From assembly GCA_002092835.1 (NCBI GenBank), contig LVWL01000019.1, forward strand, positions 124,001 to 188,000: a DNA stretch of 64,000 nucleotides, in the 5' to 3' direction. Every line of letters starts with the position of its first letter. Position 1 is the stretch's first letter. Below the pieces are notes generated by a model that saw only the letters and a list, made by a program, of their open reading frames with translations, did no database searches and was not told the origin of the DNA. The stretch is from Campylobacter concisus (GTDB lineage Bacteria > Campylobacterota > Campylobacteria > Campylobacterales > Campylobacteraceae). A program made the translations under genes and the position numbers. Positions 56,138 through 64,000 of this stretch are shown in pieces.

Positions 56138-57040
56138 CTAAAAATTTGTGATAATTTCTTGAAATTTTCCTTGCAAATAGGTCACCCCAACACCTTCTCT
56201 AAGCCCATCGTCGATAACTATAAATTTCGCATTTTGCCCGTTTAGTAGCTCCTCTAAAAGCAGTGTCCCAGCGATGAGCGGATATTTTCTGTTTCTTCCA
56301 ACCGCCACATCAGCGCTCTTATCGTCCATCTTTAAAAGCTCATTTATAAACCAAGCAAGATCGTCATTTTTAAGCTCATATCCGCTCACTTTTTTTGGAT
56401 CATAGCTTTCGTAGTTTAGCCCAAGCTTTAGTACTGCGATAGTGGTCGGTACGCCAGAAGTTAGCACGATAAGTCTATTGTTGAGGCTTGTTAAAAATTC
56501 CCTTGCCTCTTTTGTATAAATTTTTGCATTTTCTTGCATCAGATCAAGCGTCTTAAACCTCTCGTAAAAGGTGATGATGCCAAATTTAAAGCTTATAAAT
56601 TTTCCCTCTTCGCCTATCTCTGAGCTTGCACCGCCGATGTCGATGATGCTAAATTTATCATTTATGCCAAGCTTTCTTAAGGAATTTTGCACGCCTAAAA
56701 ATGTAAGTTTTGCTTCAGCTTGCCCGTCAATGATATGAAAATTTATGCCAAATTTCTCTCTTATCTCGCTAAAAATTTTCCCGCTATTTGACGCTACCCT
56801 AAAAGCCTCAGTCGCGACTGCTACGCATTTAAATTTATCAAAGTCAAATTTACTTTTAGCCTCCGATATCGCTTCAAAGAGCCTATTTTTAGACTCATCT
56901 GCTATCTTGCCACTTTCATTTAGCCCTCTAGCAGCTCCTACTATCTTTTCATAAATTTGCTCATTACTAAAGGCATTTTGTTCTTTTTTGACAAGTGCTA
57001 CACGAAATGTGTTTGAGCCAAGATCGATCGCTATAACCAA
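56138..57040 (-). CDS. Ppx/GppA-family exopolyphosphatase
   Basis: Hydrolyses polyphosphate or pppGpp. The 300-residue protein is a short member with the ASKHA fold only: phosphate-1 loop VIAIDLGSNTFRVALV at the N-terminus, the catalytic-acid region (CVAVATEAFRVASNSG), and phosphate-2 loop IIDIGGASSEIGE. The C-terminal HD domain of long Ppx proteins is absent. C. jejuni has two such short proteins acting in the poly-P and stringent pathways; which one this is cannot be told. A PiT phosphate transporter is divergent, 130 bases away. Confidence 0.88.
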   Translation of the reverse strand: MVIAIDLGSNTFRVALVKKEQNAFSNEQIYEKIVGAARGLNESGKIADESKNRLFEAISEAKSKFDFDKFKCVAVATEAFRVASNSGKIFSEIREKFGINFHIIDGQAEAKLTFLGVQNSLRKLGINDKFSIIDIGGASSEIGEEGKFISFKFGIITFYERFKTLDLMQENAKIYTKEAREFLTSLNNRLIVLTSGVPTTIAVLKLGLNYESYDPKKVSGYELKNDDLAWFINELLKMDDKSADVAVGRNRKYPLIAGTLLLEELLNGQNAKFIVIDDGLREGVGVTYLQGKFQEIITNF

Positions 57041-57134
57041 AATTTATCCTTAAAATTTTTTGTAGATTCTAACATATGATAATTTAGTATCATTTAAAGT
57101 TGAAAAATTCTAAAAACTTTAATATTTTTCAAGA

Positions 57135-57140
57135 TATAAT
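57135..57140 (+). promoter_or_regulatory. -10 element for the phosphate transporter
   Basis: TATAAT within AGATATAATCCC lies 30 bases upstream of the TTG start. No Pho-box was recognised; the -35 region is A/T-rich and weak. Confidence 0.45.
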
Positions 57141-57170
57141 CCCTATCAAAAACCTTATAAGGGGGCCTGA

Positions 57171-58709
57171 TTGCTTCGAGATAACTTATTGGCATTTGTT
57201 ATTTTTGCAATTTGTAGCGTTGGATTTTTCGTTTGGGGCTATCAGTATATCCCGACAAATAACTACTTTTTATTCTTGATCGCTGGCATGTTTGGTCTTT
57301 TTATGGCCTTTAACATCGGTGGAAATGACGTTGCAAACAGCTTTGGTACAAGCGTTGGCGCTAAGACTCTTACGCTTAAGCAAGCTCTCATCATCGCAGC
57401 CATTTTTGAGCTTAGCGGTGCGATATTTGCAGGATCAGAGGTTACAAATACGATTAGAAACGAGATCGTGAAATTTCCAAGCGATCTAAACCCGATAAAA
57501 TTTGTCATCATCATGATCTCAGCCCTTCTTAGCTCTGGGCTTTGGCTCTTTTATGCGTCTAAAAAAGGTCTACCAGTCTCGACCACTCACTCGATCGTTG
57601 GCGGTATCGTTGGTGCAGGACTTGCTATGGGTTTTATGATAAAAGATCCAGAACCATTTAGCATGGTCTCATGGAGTGAGATCGGTAGGATCGCCGTTAG
57701 CTGGGTTATCTCACCACTGCTTGGCGGCGTGATGTCTTACATAATATTTGGTTATGTAAAAAGTAAGATTATCGAGCCAACACATGAACTTAAAATGAAT
57801 CTAAAGGCGCTAAAGGCTGAGAGAAAAGCATATAAAGAAAGCTTCATAAAAACACTAAAAACAAAGCCGGCTGAGGAGCAAATAGCTACTCTTTCAAAGA
57901 TCGCAGTTATCGATGAGGACGAGATCGAAACCACTGAATACAGCGAGTATCGCTCAAAAATCCGCATTATGAAAGATGGTGAAAAAGAGGTAGATACTTT
58001 TAAAGCGATGAAAAAGCATATCCCAATTATCGCTGGATTTGCCGCGATGGTGATCTCGTCGATGATGCTTTTTAAAGGGTTGGAGCATATAAATTTAGCC
58101 TTTAGCATCATCCAAACTATCTGGATCATCTTTGTTATTGGGGCTCTAGCATATCTTGCAAGCCTTGCTATCATAAATGTCATGAGCAAAAATGATAGCG
58201 AAAAGAGCATCAATAGAATTTTTTCATGGTTTCAAATTTTTACCGCTTCATCTTTTGCATTTTCACACGGTGCAAACGATATCGCAAATGCAGTTGGACC
58301 ATTTGCAGCCGTACTTGACGTGCTAAAAACTGGCTCTATAAACGAAAGCTCACCCATACCAAGCATCGCAATGGTAACCTTTGGTATCTCGCTTGTCGTT
58401 GGGCTTTGGTTTTTAGGCAAAGAGGTGATCACTACTATCGGCTCAAAACTAGCTGAAATTTTACCTACGACCGGCTTTAGCGCTGAGCTTGCCTCAAGTA
58501 TCGTTATACTTCTAGCCACAAAGCTTGGCATACCAGTTAGCTCGACTCATATCCTAATAGGCGCAGTTTTAGGCATCGGCATCGTAAATAAAAATGCAAA
58601 CTGGAAAATGGTAAGACCAATCATACTAGCTTGGCTCATCACGCTTCCAGCAGCTGCTATCTCATCGGCTATATTTTATTTTGCCCTTGCTAAATTTTTA
58701 GGCGTTTAG
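57171..58709 (+). CDS. PiT-family inorganic phosphate transporter
   Basis: Phosphate:cation symporter of the inner membrane, 512 residues. The duplicated PiT signature is clear: GGNDVANSFGTSVGAKTLT near residue 50 and HGANDIANAVGPFAA near residue 365, with the two KGLPVSTTHSIVGG and LGIPVSSTHILIGA repeats. A cytoplasmic charged loop of about 80 residues (205-285) splits the halves. It begins at TTG 57171 after GGGGGC. A regulatory PhoU gene is not beside it. Confidence 0.92.
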   Translation: MLRDNLLAFVIFAICSVGFFVWGYQYIPTNNYFLFLIAGMFGLFMAFNIGGNDVANSFGTSVGAKTLTLKQALIIAAIFELSGAIFAGSEVTNTIRNEIVKFPSDLNPIKFVIIMISALLSSGLWLFYASKKGLPVSTTHSIVGGIVGAGLAMGFMIKDPEPFSMVSWSEIGRIAVSWVISPLLGGVMSYIIFGYVKSKIIEPTHELKMNLKALKAERKAYKESFIKTLKTKPAEEQIATLSKIAVIDEDEIETTEYSEYRSKIRIMKDGEKEVDTFKAMKKHIPIIAGFAAMVISSMMLFKGLEHINLAFSIIQTIWIIFVIGALAYLASLAIINVMSKNDSEKSINRIFSWFQIFTASSFAFSHGANDIANAVGPFAAVLDVLKTGSINESSPIPSIAMVTFGISLVVGLWFLGKEVITTIGSKLAEILPTTGFSAELASSIVILLATKLGIPVSSTHILIGAVLGIGIVNKNANWKMVRPIILAWLITLPAAAISSAIFYFALAKFLGV

Positions 58710-58774
58710 TCATATTTTTAAATAGCAAAACCGCCCTATTTTTAGATATTTTTTGTATAAATTTTATATGAGAG

Positions 58775-58802
58775 CTTGGCAAGTCAAGTTCAACCTGCCA
58801 AG
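58775..58802 (-). terminator. Hairpin downstream of clpB
   Basis: CTTGGCA and TGCCAAG pair across a 14-base loop, 12 bases past the restored clpB stop. The minus strand after it is A/T-rich (CTCTCATATAAAATTT) but without a true U-run. It may serve both clpB and the convergent phosphate transporter gene. Confidence 0.4.
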
Positions 58803-58813
58803 TAAATTTGAAG

Positions 58814-61385
<2,572 letters not shown>

Positions 61386-61417
61386 TAAATCTCCTTGGAT
61401 TATTTTATATGGTCGCC

Positions 61418-61447
61418 ATTATATAACTTTAGTCTTATATTGTCAAG
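61418..61447 (-). promoter_or_regulatory. Consensus promoter overlapped by HAIR-like (HspR) operator for clpB
   Basis: On the minus strand TTGACA (61446-61441) and TATAAT (61423-61418) are separated by 17 bases, a perfect sigma-70 promoter, unusual where -35 boxes are generally weak. Over the -35 and spacer, CTTGACA-N7-ACTAAAG (61447-61427) matches the HspR operator HAIR (CTTGAGT-N7-ACTCAAG) at 11 of 14 positions with exact spacing. HspR represses heat-shock genes including clpB in Campylobacter and Helicobacter. Confidence 0.6.
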
Positions 61448-61604
61448 TATTTTTATAATGCTTGTCACTCTTTTTATTTAATTGCTAAAATTTGCTGTTA
61501 TAAATTTGTATCACAAACTATCTAAAAGCAAAAATATAAGCTTAAATTTATACTTTTTTTAGCCAAAAGCTAATAGAATTGAGCCAAAAATTATAGGAGA
61601 AATT

Positions 61605-62909
61605 TTGAATAAATTTAGTAGATTTTTTGCACTAAAAATTACAGGTGCTTTGCTTATTTCAAGCATAGCAGTGAATGCACTTTTTGCAAAGAGTGAAGAC
61701 GAAGCAAGTGCGAAGCTTGAAGCACTTTCAAAGCTTACAAAAACAATTTCAACCGTTGAAAAATACTATGTTGATGACATTAAATTTAAAGAGATAATTG
61801 ACAAAGCCATAGCTGGTTTAATGCAAAATTTAGACGCTCACTCAAGTTTTTTAAACGAAAAAGCCTACAAAGATATGCAGGTACAAACAAGCGGAGAATT
61901 TGGTGGCCTTGGCATAACAGTTGGTATGAAAGATAGCGCACTAACCGTTATCTCACCGATAGAAGATACCCCAGCTGATAAAGCAGGTATAAAATCGGGC
62001 GACATTATCTTAAGGATAGATGGGAACTCAACTATCGGCACAACGATAGATGAAGCTGTAAATAAAATGCGTGGCAAGCCAAAAACTCCAATAACTATCA
62101 CAATTTTGCGAAAAGGTGAGCAAAAACCATTTGATGTAAAGATCATAAGAGATCTAATAAAGGTTGAGTCTGTCTATGCAAAAATGATAGAAAATGACAA
62201 CATTCTTTACGTGCGTGTTACAAATTTTGACAAAAATGTTGTTACAAAGGTAAAAGAAGCGATCAAAGAGTATCCAAAAGCAAGTGGCATCATACTTGAT
62301 CTTAGAAACAATCCTGGCGGACTTTTAAATCAAGCTGTCGATCTAGTTGATCTTTTTGTAGATAACGGCGTCATCGTCTCTCAAAAAGGTCGCGACGCAT
62401 CTGAAAATGTAGAGTATAAAGCAAGTGCTAGTAAAACTCTTTCAAAATTGCCGCTTGTTGCACTAGTAAATGGCGGAAGTGCTAGTGCTAGCGAGATCGT
62501 AAGCGGCTCACTTCAAGATCATAAACGTGCTGTAATAATCGGCGAAAATACCTTTGGCAAAGGAAGCGTTCAAGTAATCCTTCCAATAGACGACACCGAA
62601 GCATTAAGGCTAACCATCGCAAGATACTACTTGCCGAGTGGTAGAACTATCCAAGCAGTTGGCGTAACACCTGATGTAGTCGTGCATCCTGGTAAAGTGC
62701 CACAAAGCGACGATAGTGCGTTTAGCATCAAAGAAAATGAGCTAAAAGCGCACCTAAAAAGCGAGCTAAACAAGATAAATCCTACAAGCGAGGGCAATAA
62801 AACTAAAGCAAAAGATGATAAAAAGATAATTACGCAAAAAAAAGTTGATGAAGATATTCAATTAAAAACAGCGATTGACACGATCAAAATTTTAAAAATA
62901 AAACAATAA
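61605..62909 (+). CDS. C-terminal processing protease, S41 family
   Basis: Periplasmic serine protease of the CtpA type, 434 residues. An N-terminal hydrophobic region (ALKITGALLISSIAVNALFA) acts as signal or anchor. A helical N-part is followed by a PDZ domain (GEFGGLGITVGMKDSALTVI, DTPADKAGIKSGDIILRIDG) and the protease core with LRNNPGGLLNQAVDLVDLF and NGGSASASEIVSGSLQDHKR, whose Ser and the later GENTFGKGSVQ Lys form the Ser-Lys dyad. The TTG start follows AGGAGA. It is divergent from clpB. Confidence 0.93.
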   Translation: MNKFSRFFALKITGALLISSIAVNALFAKSEDEASAKLEALSKLTKTISTVEKYYVDDIKFKEIIDKAIAGLMQNLDAHSSFLNEKAYKDMQVQTSGEFGGLGITVGMKDSALTVISPIEDTPADKAGIKSGDIILRIDGNSTIGTTIDEAVNKMRGKPKTPITITILRKGEQKPFDVKIIRDLIKVESVYAKMIENDNILYVRVTNFDKNVVTKVKEAIKEYPKASGIILDLRNNPGGLLNQAVDLVDLFVDNGVIVSQKGRDASENVEYKASASKTLSKLPLVALVNGGSASASEIVSGSLQDHKRAVIIGENTFGKGSVQVILPIDDTEALRLTIARYYLPSGRTIQAVGVTPDVVVHPGKVPQSDDSAFSIKENELKAHLKSELNKINPTSEGNKTKAKDDKKIITQKKVDEDIQLKTAIDTIKILKIKQ

Positions 62910-62926
62910 ATTAGAAGGAGATCTCC

Positions 62927-63637
62927 ATGCAAAAAAGAGAGCTTATTTACGAGGGAAAAGGTAAAAAAATGTATGCCACAGACGATGCAAATCTGCTTGT
63001 GGCTGAATTTAAAGACGATCTAACAGCATTTGATGCTCAAAAAAGAGGCAACGAAGCTGGTAAAGGCGCATTAAATAATAAAATTTCAACACAGCTTTTT
63101 AAGCTTTTGGAGAGTAAAGGCATCGTGACTGACTTAGTTGAGACTATTAGCGACACTGAACAAGTAGTCAAAAAATGCGAGATCATACCTCTTGAAGTTG
63201 TTGTTAGAAATATCGCAACTGGTTCACTAAGCAAAAGACTTGGCATAAAAGAAGGCACAGTTTTACCTTTCACACTTGTCGAGTTTTACTACAAAAACGA
63301 CGATTTGCATGATCCATTAGTTACTGATGAGCACTGCATCATTATGGGCCTAGTAAAGAGCGAAAAAGATCTTCAAACTCTAAGACATACAGCAAGAGAG
63401 ATTAACTCTATATTATTTAAATTTTTTGCCGAAAGAGATCTAAAACTAGTTGATTTTAAAATAGAATTTGGTATCGACAAAGATGGCAATATCATTCTAG
63501 CCGATGAAATAAGCCCTGATAGTTGTAGATTCTGGGATGCTAAAACCAATGAAAAACTTGACAAAGATAGATTTAGACAAGACCTTGGTAGCGTAAAAGT
63601 CGCTTACGAAGAAGTTTTAAGAAGAATTTTATCGTAA
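62927..63637 (+). CDS. purC: SAICAR synthetase
   Basis: Joins CAIR with aspartate in purine synthesis. The 236-residue protein starts [18 protein letters not shown] and has [30 protein letters not shown] and the [14 protein letters not shown] signature; size is normal. It lies 17 bases after the protease gene and is followed by purS and purQ, giving a purine cluster. GGAG precedes the ATG. Confidence 0.96.
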   Translation: MQKRELIYEGKGKKMYATDDANLLVAEFKDDLTAFDAQKRGNEAGKGALNNKISTQLFKLLESKGIVTDLVETISDTEQVVKKCEIIPLEVVVRNIATGSLSKRLGIKEGTVLPFTLVEFYYKNDDLHDPLVTDEHCIIMGLVKSEKDLQTLRHTAREINSILFKFFAERDLKLVDFKIEFGIDKDGNIILADEISPDSCRFWDAKTNEKLDKDRFRQDLGSVKVAYEEVLRRILS

Positions 63638-63645
63638 GGACAAAA

Positions 63646-63882
63646 ATGAAAGCTGTTGTAAATATAGCATTAAGAAGTGGGGTCCTTGACCCTGCTGGCA
63701 AAGCAGTGGAGCATGCTTTAAATTCTCTTGGATTTAGCGGTGTATCAAATGTCAGGATAGGCAAACAAATTGTTTTAGACATAGACGAGAACGATAAAGC
63801 TAAAGCAAACGAGCAGCTAAAAGTGATGTGTGAAGAACTTTTAGCAAATACCGTTATCGAAGACTATGAGATCGTGTTATGA
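63646..63882 (+). CDS. purS: FGAM synthase, PurS subunit
   Basis: Small structural subunit of the three-part FGAM synthase (PurS-PurQ-PurL). The 78-residue protein has the pattern VVNIALRSGVLDPAGKAVEHAL and a VRIGKQIVLDI strand, ending VIEDYEIVL. It starts nine bases after purC and its stop overlaps the purQ start by four bases, so the subunits are coupled in translation. Confidence 0.95.
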   Translation: MKAVVNIALRSGVLDPAGKAVEHALNSLGFSGVSNVRIGKQIVLDIDENDKAKANEQLKVMCEELLANTVIEDYEIVL

Positions 63883-64000
63883 AAGTAGCGATTATACTTT
63901 TTCCTGGCACAAACTGCGAAGAAGACACAGCTCACGCATTTAAATTACTTGGCTGCCAAACACAGATCATTTGGCACAAAGAAGATAAGATTGATGCTGA
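63879..64000 (+). CDS. purQ: FGAM synthase, glutaminase subunit PurQ, N-terminal part (cut by window edge)
   Basis: Glutamine amidotransferase subunit that supplies ammonia to PurL. The first 40 residues include VAIILFPGTNCEEDT, the conserved PurQ opening, and an ATGA overlap with purS fixes the start. The catalytic Cys and His lie outside the window. Confidence 0.94.
   Translation, partial: MKVAIILFPGTNCEEDTAHAFKLLGCQTQIIWHKEDKIDA

Noticed and set aside
57752-58213. 153-codon minus-strand frame opposite the phosphate transporter
   Set aside because: Looks like a membrane protein only because the transporter's own helices are read in antisense.

Overview
The window is chromosomal DNA from a Campylobacterota species, most likely a Campylobacter of the C. 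concisus type. This rests on A+T-rich composition, frequent GTG and TTG starts, ATGA-type overlaps between neighbouring genes, and gene content: a Cts-type transformation locus, a PAS/soluble chemoreceptor pair, an enterobactin-type receptor with a Cee-like esterase, and the order valS-metN-metI-metQ. The species name is an inference. No phage, insertion sequence, CRISPR array or rRNA operon was seen.

Layout. 1-4.6 kb (minus): tmk (partial), coaD, ubiX, flgA (broken), tRNA-Gly, moeA, murA (broken). 4.7-6.9 kb (plus): an NlpC/P60 lipoprotein, a DUF455 ferritin-like protein, a SixA-like phosphatase. 6.9-8.6 kb (minus): a soluble chemoreceptor with a degenerate CZB-like tail and a PAS protein. 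8.6-17.9 kb (minus): nine overlapping or closely spaced genes for a type II secretion/transformation (Cts) machine. 18-22.4 kb (minus): era, hslU, hslV, rplI, argG (broken). 22.6-28.2 kb (plus): TonB receptor, esterase, S4 protein, tsaE, lptB (broken), rpoN. 28.2-30 kb (minus): three poorly known genes. Then tRNA-Arg, an unknown coiled-coil protein, murG/ftsW (minus), murI (plus) and dedA (minus).

34.8-41.2 kb (minus): metQ2 (broken), metQ1, metI, metN, valS (broken). 41.3-48.6 kb (minus): bacterial alpha-2-macroglobulin and pbpC. 48.6-55.2 kb (plus): a UvrD/Rep helicase, then macA, macB and a TolC-like lipoprotein gene (broken), forming a tripartite exporter. 55.7-57 kb (minus): yqeY and ppx/gppA. 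Then a PiT phosphate transporter (plus), clpB (minus, two frameshifts), and ctpA, purC, purS, purQ (plus, partial).

Two things stand out. First, the metI-metQ1 gap holds an undescribed-looking leader: a 19-codon peptide with Met and Cys codons, a good ribosome-binding site, two mutually exclusive hairpins behind it, and a third hairpin that masks the metQ1 ribosome-binding site. This has the architecture of an amino-acid-sensing attenuator. Second, eight genes, including murA, valS and lptB, carry nine single-base losses. In the seven whose reading frame can be closed end to end, adding back one base per lesion restores a plausible full-length frame. This looks like residual assembly error, not biology. 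ValS also carries a G+C-rich in-frame insert of about 49 codons, and clpB has a consensus promoter overlapped by a HAIR-like (HspR) operator.
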